A stretch of 64,000 bases of DNA from Veillonella montpellierensis DSM 17217 (GTDB lineage: Bacteria; Bacillota; Negativicutes; Veillonellales; Veillonellaceae): NCBI RefSeq assembly GCF_000426745.1, contig NZ_AUFY01000002.1, forward strand, positions 1 through 64,000, written 5' to 3'. Below the pieces are notes generated by a model that saw nothing but the letters and a program-made list of their open reading frames with translations, did no database searches and was not told the origin of the DNA. Both the position numbers and the translations under genes were made by a program. How positions within the stretch are numbered: the stretch's first letter is position 1; each line of letters opens with the position of its first letter. Shown here one piece after another: positions 48,150 to 56,560 of this stretch.

Positions 48150-49355
48150 TTATTTTATTTCGTAAATAGAAACTACTGCTTGCGCAGCAATTCCTTCATG
48201 ACGACCAATAGCACCAAGTTGCTCATTGGTAGTTGCTTTGATACTGATTCGATCTACTGGAATATTCATTATAGTGTGTATATTCAGTTTCATGGCCTCA
48301 ATATGTGGTTTCAACTTTGGCGCTTCTGCAATTACCATAATATCTATATTATAAGCTTGAAAGCTATGTTCTTTCAATAAAGAAATTACTTTTTTTAGTA
48401 GTTTCATACTAGAAATATCTTTAAAGATTTCATCATTGGGTGGGAAATAATAACCAATATCACGTAAACCAGCAGCACCTAATAAAGCATCCATTAATGC
48501 ATGGATAAGAACATCAGCATCAGAATGACCGTCTGGTCCTATTGGAGAATCAATCAAAACGCCTCCCAATATACAGGGACGACCTTTTTTTAAACGATGT
48601 ATGTCATAGCCGAATCCAACTCGCATCATAGAGTTTTTCTCACTTTCAAAAATACCTAAATGACTTTTTATAACAGGGATATCATTGGGAGTCGTTAATT
48701 TAACATTACGGTAATCACCTGTAATGACTTTAACAGGTGCTCCTAATAATTCAATTAATGATACGTCATCTGTTCCTATATAGTTATGTATTTTGGCATT
48801 TCGATGAGCTTTTTTAAACAGATCTTTTTTAAATCCTTGTGGTGTTTGCATATGATATAATTCGTTTCGATTTAATGTTTCTTGTATAAATCCTTTTTCA
48901 TCGATCCGTTTAATTGTATCAATAGCAGGAATAGCTGCTACAGCAGCACCATATTGTCTGGCAGATATAGCAACATCATTAAATAATTTTGTCTTTGCAA
49001 CTGGTCTGGCACCATCATGGACAAGAACGATATCAGTAGTATCCATTACTTTAGAAAGTCCTGCTCGTACTGAATCTTGACGTTCCGTTCCGCCTGCAAC
49101 ATACTCTATTATGTAAGGAACTTTTCGATGCAATGTATGCGTTACATAATTTTGAAAATTATGTGACTCACGTTTTAACCGATCTAACTCATGAGTAGCC
49201 CCGACAATAATTACTTGTGCTATATCATCTACATCTAACAGATGAAATAAGTCCCATTGTAATACTGATAAAGGCCCCAAGGAAAGAAACACTTTATTCT
49301 CTTTTGCTTTCATACGGCGGGCTGACCCTGCCGCTAATAGAATACAACTTATCAT
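48150..49355 (-). CDS. ispDF: Bifunctional IspD-IspF (MEP pathway) fusion
   Basis: 401 residues. The N-terminal half (1-230) is MEP cytidylyltransferase: [30 protein letters not shown] and [11 protein letters not shown]. The C-terminal half, from [15 protein letters not shown] (about residue 243), is MEcPP synthase, with zinc ligands in DIH and [19 protein letters not shown]. The fused protein covers two non-consecutive steps of isoprenoid synthesis; IspE (between them) is elsewhere. GAAGGAT precedes ATG. Confidence 0.95.
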   Translation of the reverse strand: MISCILLAAGSARRMKAKENKVFLSLGPLSVLQWDLFHLLDVDDIAQVIIVGATHELDRLKRESHNFQNYVTHTLHRKVPYIIEYVAGGTERQDSVRAGLSKVMDTTDIVLVHDGARPVAKTKLFNDVAISARQYGAAVAAIPAIDTIKRIDEKGFIQETLNRNELYHMQTPQGFKKDLFKKAHRNAKIHNYIGTDDVSLIELLGAPVKVITGDYRNVKLTTPNDIPVIKSHLGIFESEKNSMMRVGFGYDIHRLKKGRPCILGGVLIDSPIGPDGHSDADVLIHALMDALLGAAGLRDIGYYFPPNDEIFKDISSMKLLKKVISLLKEHSFQAYNIDIMVIAEAPKLKPHIEAMKLNIHTIMNIPVDRISIKATTNEQLGAIGRHEGIAAQAVVSIYEIK

Positions 49356-49371
49356 AATTATCCTTCATATT

Positions 49372-50529
49372 TTAATTATTACTATCTTTTTGTCCATCAA
49401 CACGAGCAAATATCATTTTTCCCGCATTAGTCTGTAAAATAGAGGTTACCATTACATCGATGCTCTGGTGAATATAGGGACCACCATCTTCAATGACAAT
49501 CATAGTTCCGTCATCTAAATAAGCAATACCTTGATTATCTTCTTTCCCAGCCTTAATAATATCAACGCGAATCCATTCACCAGATACTAAGCTTGATTTC
49601 ATTGCATTAGCTAGTTCATTTAGATTTAATACGTGTATCCCTTGTAGACTAGCAACTTTATTCAAGTTAAAATCCGTTGTCAATAATTTTAAGTGTTTAT
49701 CCAAGGCAAGACGCATTAATTTGGTATCTACTTCCTGAATTTCTGGATAATCATCATTAATAATTATAATATCTATGATATTTAATTCCTGCATTTCTCG
49801 AAGCATATCTAACCCACGACGTCCTCTTGTGCGCTTTAGAGAATCTGAAGAATCAGCAATCAGTTGTAACTCTTCTAAAACAAATACAGGAATTACTAAT
49901 GGACCTTCTATAAATCCAGTCTTACATAATTCTTTAATGCGTCCATCAATGATAACAGATGTATCTATTAATTTTGCTACTGTTTGTGCAGTAAATCGTT
50001 TTTTGGCACTACCTTTCAGTAATTCATCTGTTACTGTAAGTTCTCTTGTTTTGTGGGCATTTTTGTTTTCAATCCATGTTGAATATAGAGTTGGCCCTTT
50101 TTGTACCATTAATTTTACACCTAAATATCCTAAAATAGCACTTAGCACTATAGGTATATAAGGTCCTACAAATGGAACGCGATAAAAAGCGACACCAATT
50201 AAGTTAGCAATAATAAGTCCAAATAATAATCCAATGGCGCCGGCAATAAGGTCTTTACTAGGAATACGTGATAAGATTCGTTCTAGTATTTTCGATATAT
50301 GTAAGCCTTGTAATAAAATAGAAGCTGATACTATATAGCCGATAATACCCCCAATAACACCGCCTAATAGGATAGCGATAATTTTAACAGCGGAAACGCC
50401 TAAAATGCCAAAATTTAAAAATTTCATAGCAATTATAGGTGATAACATAGGCATAACACTATCAACAACCATAAATCCCATAATGCCAATTAAAATGGCA
50501 ATTACATATCGTAATAAGTTGAATAACAT
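49372..50529 (-). CDS. PIN/TRAM-domain membrane protein, YacL-like
   Basis: 385 residues from the ATG with a GGGGGTGAGG site. Four membrane helices fill the first 150 residues. A PIN nuclease domain follows (LIDTSVIIDGRIKELCKTGFIEGPLVIPVFVLEELQLIAD, and the acidic LLTTDFNLNKVA), then a C-terminal TRAM domain (GEWIRVDIIKAGKEDNQGIAYLDDGTMIVIEDG). Membrane-anchored RNase or RNA-binding role is suspected. In Bacillus it stands between disA and ispD; here it follows radA directly. Confidence 0.9.
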   Translation of the reverse strand: MLFNLLRYVIAILIGIMGFMVVDSVMPMLSPIIAMKFLNFGILGVSAVKIIAILLGGVIGGIIGYIVSASILLQGLHISKILERILSRIPSKDLIAGAIGLLFGLIIANLIGVAFYRVPFVGPYIPIVLSAILGYLGVKLMVQKGPTLYSTWIENKNAHKTRELTVTDELLKGSAKKRFTAQTVAKLIDTSVIIDGRIKELCKTGFIEGPLVIPVFVLEELQLIADSSDSLKRTRGRRGLDMLREMQELNIIDIIIINDDYPEIQEVDTKLMRLALDKHLKLLTTDFNLNKVASLQGIHVLNLNELANAMKSSLVSGEWIRVDIIKAGKEDNQGIAYLDDGTMIVIEDGGPYIHQSIDVMVTSILQTNAGKMIFARVDGQKDSNN

Positions 50530-50571
50530 AACCTCACCCCCTTTCATGGATACTATATTTTATATTATACT

Positions 50572-51954
50572 CTACGAAGTAAATACTAAGTGCATTGCTT
50601 CTTGAATCGTTTTTACGCCACGAATGGCAATGCCAGAAGTATCTGTTACTTGCGCCATATTACCATTTGGTATAATGAATCGTTTAAATCCTAATTTTTT
50701 TGCTTCCCCTATGCGTTGTTCAATGCGAGGAATACTTCTTACATTACCAGTTAGTCCAACTTCACCTAAAATAATCATATCTGATGGAACTGAACGATTT
50801 TTTAAATTGGATACGATAGCAACAGCAATTGACAAATCACAGGCAGGTTCATTTACTTTAAGACCGCCAATAACATTGACATATACGTCTTTATTACTGA
50901 GTGTACAGCCACACCGTTTTTCTAATACAGCTAGTAGTACAATGAGACGATTTAAATCATAGCCGATAGAAGTGCGACGAGGCATTCCAAATGCAGTAGC
51001 TACTACTAAACTTTGTACCTCTACTAATAAAGGCCTAAGACCCTCTAAATAGATCATAACTGCAGAGCCATTTTCTTCGTCAGATCGTTCGGCTAATAAA
51101 GAAATGGATGGATCTTTTAGTTCTTCAAGACCTGATTCTTTCATGGCAAAAATACCTGTTTCAGAGGTAGACCCAAAACGATTTTTTATAGACCGTAAAA
51201 TTCTAAATTGATAAGAGCGCTCGCCTTCAAAATAAAGAACTACATCCACCATATGTTCTAACATGCGTGGCCCTGCAATATTACCATCTTTGGTTACATG
51301 ACCAATGATGATAATAGGTATATTCTCTTCCTTAGCAAATCGTAGTAATCGTGCGGTGCATTCGCGCACTTGGCTAACGCTTCCAGGTGCTGCATCAATG
51401 GTATCGCAAAACATAGTTTGAATAGAGTCAATAATAATGCAGGCTGGGTGCACCACTAGTGCTTGTGATAAAATATAGTCTAAATTAATATCCGCTAATA
51501 CATGTAACGTAGTATTATTAATTCCTAGCCGCTCAGCACGTACCTTTAATTGTAGCTGCGACTCCTCTCCAGAAGCATATAGAACAATACCTTTCGTGGA
51601 GGCTATATGTGCAGACACTTGTAATAATAAAGTAGATTTTCCAATACCTGGATCTCCTCCGAGTAATATAAGTGAGCCTGGTACAATGCCACCACCTAGT
51701 ACGCGATCTACTTCTATGAGCGTTGTTGAAATACGTTTTATATCCGTTACTTCAATTGTATTGATCGGTGTAGGTTTATTATTAGATTCGCTTACAGTAG
51801 AATTTTTTTGATTTTTTAGTGGCGTATCATACATTACTTCTTCCACTAGTGTATTCCACTGTCCACATTGTGGGCATCGCCCCATCCATTTAGGACTTTC
51901 TGCACCACATTCATTACAAAAGAATACAGTCTTTTTCTTTCCTAATTTTGCCAT
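50572..51954 (-). CDS. radA: DNA repair protein RadA
   Basis: 460 residues. An N-terminal zinc finger (FFCNECGAESPKWMGRCPQCGQW), RecA-like ATPase with GGDPGIGKSTLLLQV (Walker A) and the RadA-specific KNRFG motif (IKNRFGSTSETGIF), then a Lon-like C-terminal domain (DVYVNVIGGLKVNEPACDL). RadA drives branch migration in recombination. AGGAGG precedes ATG. It follows ctsR by 6 bp, with none of the usual mcsA, mcsB or clpC between. Confidence 0.95.
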   Translation of the reverse strand: MAKLGKKKTVFFCNECGAESPKWMGRCPQCGQWNTLVEEVMYDTPLKNQKNSTVSESNNKPTPINTIEVTDIKRISTTLIEVDRVLGGGIVPGSLILLGGDPGIGKSTLLLQVSAHIASTKGIVLYASGEESQLQLKVRAERLGINNTTLHVLADINLDYILSQALVVHPACIIIDSIQTMFCDTIDAAPGSVSQVRECTARLLRFAKEENIPIIIIGHVTKDGNIAGPRMLEHMVDVVLYFEGERSYQFRILRSIKNRFGSTSETGIFAMKESGLEELKDPSISLLAERSDEENGSAVMIYLEGLRPLLVEVQSLVVATAFGMPRRTSIGYDLNRLIVLLAVLEKRCGCTLSNKDVYVNVIGGLKVNEPACDLSIAVAIVSNLKNRSVPSDMIILGEVGLTGNVRSIPRIEQRIGEAKKLGFKRFIIPNGNMAQVTDTSGIAIRGVKTIQEAMHLVFTS

Positions 51955-51960
51955 ATGGCC

Positions 51961-52458
51961 TTACACAACCTCCTGTAAAGTAGAAAGCATTGTTTTGTAT
52001 AATGCACGTACTGCTTGATTTCTTCGATCAGAACGCGTTGTTTCAATAAGACTAGTAAATGCGTCATGCATAAGCATTGCTTCTCGATGCGTCATACCTT
52101 TTGATTGTATCAATGTATATAATTCTTTATCAATATCATCTATTTCAATAAGTCGTTCCTGGTATAATTGTGTTTGTAAATCTTGTTGATACACTTCCTG
52201 GTTATTCATAGGTGCAGGAAGGTTTTTGTCAAGTTCAATAGGAATACGAGTAATACGAATATACCCTCCTAAGCCACGTCTTGATTCTACAATAAATCCT
52301 TTTTCATTAGAAAATCGAGTGCTCAATACATAACTAATCTGTGAAGGAGCACATTCTAATTTATCAGCCAATTCATTGCGTCGTAATATATTTTGTTCAG
52401 GATCTTCTGTTATTTTATCGAGTATAAATTGTTCAATTTTATCTGCCAAAATACTCAT
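51961..52458 (-). CDS. ctsR: Transcriptional repressor CtsR
   Basis: 165 residues from the ATG with AGGTG six bases upstream (a GTG three codons earlier also opens the frame). SILADKIEQFILDKI, a winged helix-turn-helix (RRNELADKLECAPSQISYVLSTRFSNEKGFIVESRRGLGGYIRI) with the glycine-rich wing thermosensor, and a C-terminal dimer domain. CtsR represses clp protease and heat-shock genes. Its normal control partners McsA/McsB and target ClpC are not next to it here. Confidence 0.93.
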   Translation of the reverse strand: MSILADKIEQFILDKITEDPEQNILRRNELADKLECAPSQISYVLSTRFSNEKGFIVESRRGLGGYIRITRIPIELDKNLPAPMNNQEVYQQDLQTQLYQERLIEIDDIDKELYTLIQSKGMTHREAMLMHDAFTSLIETTRSDRRNQAVRALYKTMLSTLQEVV

Positions 52459-52699
52459 ATCTATCACCTAACCTTAGAAAAAACTATTTTTGACTTTTTG
52501 TCTTTTATACTTAAAGTATAGGTAACTTAGTAATAAATGTCAACTCTATACAATCTTAAGACTATATATTTTACTTTTACCCAATATATGGTATGATAAT
52601 GAGTACCAATATACTATGTATATAGTTTATATAATTAAAGTATGTTACGATATGTCAATTATTATAGTTATAAAATCTATTTGAAAGGATGATATATCC

Positions 52700-53206
52700 G
52701 TGTCAGAAGCATTAGGACAGCACTTATTGATTGATTTTTATGCCTGTTTAGGCGAATCCGTATCATCTCCTATTTTATTACAAGAGAGCTTAGCTACCGC
52801 TATGGAAGTTGCTAATCAACATATTGATGAAATAAGTTGTCAAGTAATGGATGATGAAATTGTATTGATTGCTATTGCACCTCATTTTCACGTTTGTCTT
52901 CATACCTATCCAGAATTAGGGTATGTAGCAGTAGATATTTATGAATTTAATAACACCGTACCTGCTACGCTATTAATGAAAGAATTAAAACGTGCATTTC
53001 ATGCAGAAAAAGTAAAAGCTACTAGCATTCGTCGAGCTGATTTCGGTTCAGAACGAGATATGAAGCCTCGTCGTCGTACTACATTGACTGCATTAGGACG
53101 AGTTAATCGCACACGCATTCAAATTAAACAAACAGGGACAAAATTAAAATCAACCGGTACGAAAGTATTTAAAGCCATTACAAAGCAAAATAAAAAAAGA
53201 CAGTAG
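52700..53206 (+). CDS. AdoMet decarboxylase-fold protein lacking catalytic residues, basic tail
   Basis: 168 residues, GTG start with AAAGGATG 8 nt upstream. Residues 1-115 align with SpeH-type S-adenosylmethionine decarboxylase: ALGQHLLIDFYAC at the start, LHTYPELGYVAVDIY in the core. The pyruvoyl-forming Ser63 of the T. maritima enzyme is Phe63, catalytic Cys83 is Phe83, while His68 is kept. Self-cleavage and decarboxylation therefore look impossible. The last 50 residues are Arg/Lys/Thr-rich (KPRRRTTLTALGRVNRTRI and on), suggesting nucleic-acid or membrane-surface contact. Divergent from ctsR. Family fit is good; function is unknown. Confidence 0.7.
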   Translation: MSEALGQHLLIDFYACLGESVSSPILLQESLATAMEVANQHIDEISCQVMDDEIVLIAIAPHFHVCLHTYPELGYVAVDIYEFNNTVPATLLMKELKRAFHAEKVKATSIRRADFGSERDMKPRRRTTLTALGRVNRTRIQIKQTGTKLKSTGTKVFKAITKQNKKRQ

Positions 53207-53230
53207 ATTATTTCATCTACTGTCTTTTTT
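53193..53230. terminator. Bidirectional terminator
   Basis: AAAAAAGACAGTAGA and its complement with T runs on both sides. It overlaps the stop codon of the AdoMetDC-like gene and serves the convergent phosphatase gene too. Confidence 0.85.
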
Positions 53231-53234
53231 TATT

Positions 53235-53906
53235 TTAGGTGTAATCATTTTCCAAAATAACATCTAATACATCTAACGGTGTATCACATAGATATGTAGC
53301 ATTTGCTTTTTTTAATTCTTCTAATGTACCATATCCATATAATACACCAATCCCTTTGCAGTCGTATTCTTTAGCTGCATGCATATCATACATACGATCA
53401 CCAACCATATATTGAACGGTATAATTAGAATTAGATGGTAATAACTGATATGAGGCCTCTAATGCTGCATGCAAAATTCCATCTTTTCGAATAATACCTG
53501 TGTTATAATTAGCACCTTTAATCACATGAAAATATGATGCTAATTGAAAATGTTCTAATATTTCTCTGGCTTGTTCTTCTGGCTTAGCCGTTGCAACAGC
53601 CAGTATATAATTTTTCTTTCGTAAGGTAGATAACACATAAGGAATATCTTGATACACTTTATTTTCAAATTTTCCAATTGATACATATCGTTTTCTAAAT
53701 GCTTGATAATATATATGTGCTTCTGTATCATCCATATGACAATGCTCTTTAAATGAATCGACAATAGGAGGTCCAATAAATAAATTTAAAATGTCATTAG
53801 TAGGAATTGGTAAATCTCCACTTTCTAGAGCTGATTTTATAGAGTTCTTTATGCCCTCTGCGGAATCAGTTAATGTGCCATCTAAATCAAATACAACTAA
53901 CTTCAT
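53235..53906 (-). CDS. HAD-superfamily phosphatase (phosphoglycolate phosphatase-like)
   Basis: 223 residues from the ATG preceded by GGAGTAAGG; the longer frame reads back into msrAB. HAD motif I FDLDGTLTDSAEG, motif II ATAKPEEQAREIL, motif IV VGDRMYDMHAAKEYDCKGIGVLYGYG with a helical cap between. Such PGP/YjjG-like enzymes act on small phosphoesters; the substrate cannot be told. It begins 5 bp after the msrAB stop, so the two share a transcript. Confidence 0.88.
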   Translation of the reverse strand: MKLVVFDLDGTLTDSAEGIKNSIKSALESGDLPIPTNDILNLFIGPPIVDSFKEHCHMDDTEAHIYYQAFRKRYVSIGKFENKVYQDIPYVLSTLRKKNYILAVATAKPEEQAREILEHFQLASYFHVIKGANYNTGIIRKDGILHAALEASYQLLPSNSNYTVQYMVGDRMYDMHAAKEYDCKGIGVLYGYGTLEELKKANATYLCDTPLDVLDVILENDYT

Positions 53907-53910
53907 GTCC

Positions 53911-54897
53911 TTACTCCTTACTAGTAAATAAAGGTAATAAATAACCATAGCCTTCTTCTTCTAACTTATCCAAAGGAATAAATCGTAAAGCAGCCCCATT
54001 AATACAATATCGTTTACCACCTAATTCAGAGGGACCATCATCAAATACATGACCTAAATGTGCATTACCTACTCTGCTTTTTACTTCTGTACGAACCATG
54101 TTATGTGATGTATCACGTGAATAAATAACTACATCATTACTAATGCTTTTAGAAAAACTAGGCCAGCCACAATGACTATCAAATTTATCATTTGAAGAAA
54201 ATAGAGGTTCTCCTGTTGTAATATCTACATAGATGCCTGGTAACATATTTTGATAATATTCACTAGAAAATGGTGGTTCGGTTCCATTTTCTTGTGTTAC
54301 ATAATAGGACCAATTAGGTAAAGTGTCTTTCAGTGTAGTTATATCAGGACATGTATATTCATCTTTGATAATCAATGGTTCATTCATAATAGTTTGTGGA
54401 ATATGGCAATAGCCATGAGGGTTTGCTGCCAAGTATGATTGATGATAGTCTTCTGCCTTATAAAAGTTTTCTAGGGGAGCCACTTCGACAACAATAGGAT
54501 CTTTATATAGAGAACTTATATGTGAACACATGGCTGTAATTGTATCAACATCCTTTTGATCTATATAATAAATACCTGTTCTATATTGACTTCCTATATC
54601 ATTACCTTGTCGATTTATACTAGTGGGATCAATAATTCGAAAGTAATAATGTAATAAACGATATAAACTAATATGGGATGGGTTATAGATTACCTTTACA
54701 GTTTCTGCAAATCCCGTTGTATCTGTGCAAACTTCCTCATACGTAGGATGATTAGTTATGCCATTTGCATAGCCAACCTCGGTTTCTATAACACCATATA
54801 TACGTTGTATATATGCTTCTACACCCCAAAAGCATCCTCCAGCTAAATAGATGATACGATTATCATTTGCTGTATCTATTTTTTTCATTCTACTCAT
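53911..54897 (-). CDS. msrAB: Bifunctional methionine sulfoxide reductase MsrA-MsrB
   Basis: 328 residues. An N-terminal MsrA domain (GGCFWGVEAYIQRIYGV with the catalytic Cys near residue 22, GYANG, GSQYRTGIYY), then MsrB (HCGWPSFSKSI, NAHLGHVFDDGP and the catalytic Cys in KRYCINGAALRF). The fusion reduces both S- and R-sulfoxides. The CxxC pairs of zinc-type MsrB are not obvious. No signal peptide, so cytosolic. AGGAGG lies 5 nt before ATG. Confidence 0.95.
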   Translation of the reverse strand: MSRMKKIDTANDNRIIYLAGGCFWGVEAYIQRIYGVIETEVGYANGITNHPTYEEVCTDTTGFAETVKVIYNPSHISLYRLLHYYFRIIDPTSINRQGNDIGSQYRTGIYYIDQKDVDTITAMCSHISSLYKDPIVVEVAPLENFYKAEDYHQSYLAANPHGYCHIPQTIMNEPLIIKDEYTCPDITTLKDTLPNWSYYVTQENGTEPPFSSEYYQNMLPGIYVDITTGEPLFSSNDKFDSHCGWPSFSKSISNDVVIYSRDTSHNMVRTEVKSRVGNAHLGHVFDDGPSELGGKRYCINGAALRFIPLDKLEEEGYGYLLPLFTSKE

Positions 54898-55028
54898 GGT
54901 ATCCTCCTAATTTATATGATGTTACTATTATACTGGTTTTAATTGGGTTAGCATAGACTCTAAGTAATAACTATGATACACTATATATAGATAAATTTAG
55001 AAATAATAAAAAATATGAAAGAAATATT

Positions 55029-55298
55029 ATGAAATCTACTACAACTATAAATTACTGTCTTAGAGATACTCATACTAAAATATGCACTTGTCGTGGCATC
55101 ACTACGTATACGATAAAAAAAGCTATCAATCAAGGCGCATGTACAATGAAACAAATTCAATCACAAACTGGTGCTACGTTAGGAATGTGTAAAGGTAAAT
55201 ATTGTGCCGCTAAGATTGTAGCGTTACTAAAAGAAGCTAATGTACTTCCCTATCAAATAAAAGACAGTGAGGAATATGATTCAAATAATACACCATAG
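55029..55298 (+). CDS. BFD-like [2Fe-2S] protein, first copy
   Basis: 89 residues. CTCRGITTYTIKKAINQGACTMKQIQSQTGATLGMCKGKYCAAKIVALL carries the four-cysteine pattern C-x-C...C-x4-C of the bacterioferritin-associated ferredoxin (BFD)/NirB/NasA-type domain that binds [2Fe-2S] with helix-turn-helix geometry. Start at ATG after GAAAGAAATATT, a weak site. Divergent from msrAB, tandem with a paralogue 220 bp downstream. Possible electron donor for iron release or an amine/nitrite enzyme, but none is adjacent. Confidence 0.8.
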   Translation: MKSTTTINYCLRDTHTKICTCRGITTYTIKKAINQGACTMKQIQSQTGATLGMCKGKYCAAKIVALLKEANVLPYQIKDSEEYDSNNTP

Positions 55299-55518
55299 TG
55301 AGTTCTTAGATGTATATGAAAGCAGACTCTAATTATTTAATCTACAATCGTATATTTTTAGATTTTTTAGTTTTCGTATAGATTACTCTTTGTGAGGGGA
55401 AATTTCTTATACAAACATCACCCACCTTATCTATACTAGATGTACTTAATTGTATGATAGAAATAAGGAAGGAAATTAGAATAATAAGTATTTATTTAAT
55501 ATAATATAGGAGACTATA

Positions 55519-55743
55519 ATGGATTTTGAAACACAAACTATTCCAGACAGTATTTTAGACAAGTATACAAAAGTTTGTACTTGTCGGAGTATTAGTCGTA
55601 AAACATTAAAAGAAGCCATTCATAATGGTTGCACATCAATTCCACAAATTAAAGAACAAACACGTGCTATGACGGGTTCTTGCAAAGGTAAAAATTGTGC
55701 TAGTAAAATTGTTGCTTTGCTGAAAGAAATGGATGCATTATAA
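55519..55743 (+). CDS. BFD-like [2Fe-2S] protein, second copy
   Basis: 74 residues; CTCRSISRKTLKEAIHNGC...TGSCKGKNCASKIVALLKEMDAL has the same four-cysteine pattern as the gene before it. Well-placed AGGAG precedes ATG. It has its own upstream region of 220 bp, so independent expression is possible. It ends before a strong terminator, in front of the convergent suf operon. Identity to the first copy is roughly half by eye, consistent with an old duplication. Confidence 0.82.
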   Translation: MDFETQTIPDSILDKYTKVCTCRSISRKTLKEAIHNGCTSIPQIKEQTRAMTGSCKGKNCASKIVALLKEMDAL

Positions 55744-55810
55744 CTATATTTTTATTTATTAAGCAATAAACCTGTAAAAATTTATTTTATCATATATGAT
55801 ATACTGCTCT

Positions 55811-55855
55811 AAAAATAGTACCTCTCTGTATCAATACAGAAAGGTACTATTTTTT
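55811..55855 (+). terminator. Terminator of the BFD pair
   Basis: AAAAATAGTACCT...AGGTACTATTTTTT long hairpin with an inner TCTGTA/TACAGA stem. The next 185 bp, to the suf terminator, show nothing I can name. Confidence 0.85.
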
Positions 55856-56040
55856 ATCCATATCATAATTTCATAGAAATCTATTACTATATTTCGCCAA
55901 TTTGATTACATACATGGAGTGATATTCGTATTCTTAATGGTTATAAAATACCAATGAAAATAATCTTCTATCTCCCGTTTATTAGATAGTCAGCGAGAAT
56001 GGTACATATTATTTTGAATCTTTTTTATGTATATTATAAA

Positions 56041-56082
56041 AATAGAGAAAAGTCGAACGAATAGCCTTAACTTTTCTCTATT
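56041..56082 (-). terminator. suf operon terminator
   Basis: AATAGAGAAAAG and CTTTTCTCTATT, an exact 12-bp stem with an 18-nt loop, about 40 bp past the sufU stop. Confidence 0.75.
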
Positions 56083-56122
56083 GTATGAAAGTCACATTTT
56101 TTGATAATGCTTTATACCCTTA

Positions 56123-56548
56123 TTATTTTATCAATGCTTCTTTTAATGTATGCCATGCAAGTACAGCACATTTAACCCTGGCTGGCATATTAGAAATATT
56201 TTTTAATGCGATTGCATCTTCTAATTCTTCTAATTTTTCATCATCAGTTACGTCTTTTTTTATCATTCCTAAGAATAACTCAACTAAACGTAATGCTTCT
56301 TCTACGGATTTACCTTTGATAATATCAATCATCATAGAGGCAGAAGCTTGGCTAATAGCACATCCAGAGCCTGTATAAGCGGCATCTTTTATCATGCCAT
56401 CTTCTATTTTCACTTGTAATGTTAAATCATCACCACAACTTGGATTATGGCCATGTTCAGATACGGTAAATTCATTTAATTCATGCTTATTACGTTTATC
56501 TTGATTATGTTCCAAAATTAGTTCAGTATATAATTGATCCATTTCCAT
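56123..56548 (-). CDS. sufU: Iron-sulfur assembly protein SufU
   Basis: 141 residues, NifU/IscU-fold. The three conserved zinc/Fe-S cysteines are in NPSCGDDL, GSGCAISQASASMM and RVKCAVLAW; the SufU-type insert between the second and third is present. Acts as sulfur acceptor for SufS. Last gene of sufCBDSU; 12 bp from sufS. AGGAG is 9 nt before ATG. Confidence 0.93.
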   Translation of the reverse strand: MEMDQLYTELILEHNQDKRNKHELNEFTVSEHGHNPSCGDDLTLQVKIEDGMIKDAAYTGSGCAISQASASMMIDIIKGKSVEEALRLVELFLGMIKKDVTDDEKLEELEDAIALKNISNMPARVKCAVLAWHTLKEALIK

Positions 56549-56560
56549 ATGGCATAACTC

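Noticed and set aside
52489-52503. CtsR operator ahead of ctsR
   Set aside because: GACAAA and GTCAAA occur in tandem on the minus strand but their spacing does not match the GGTCAAA-N3-GGTCAAA heptad repeat, so I do not call it.
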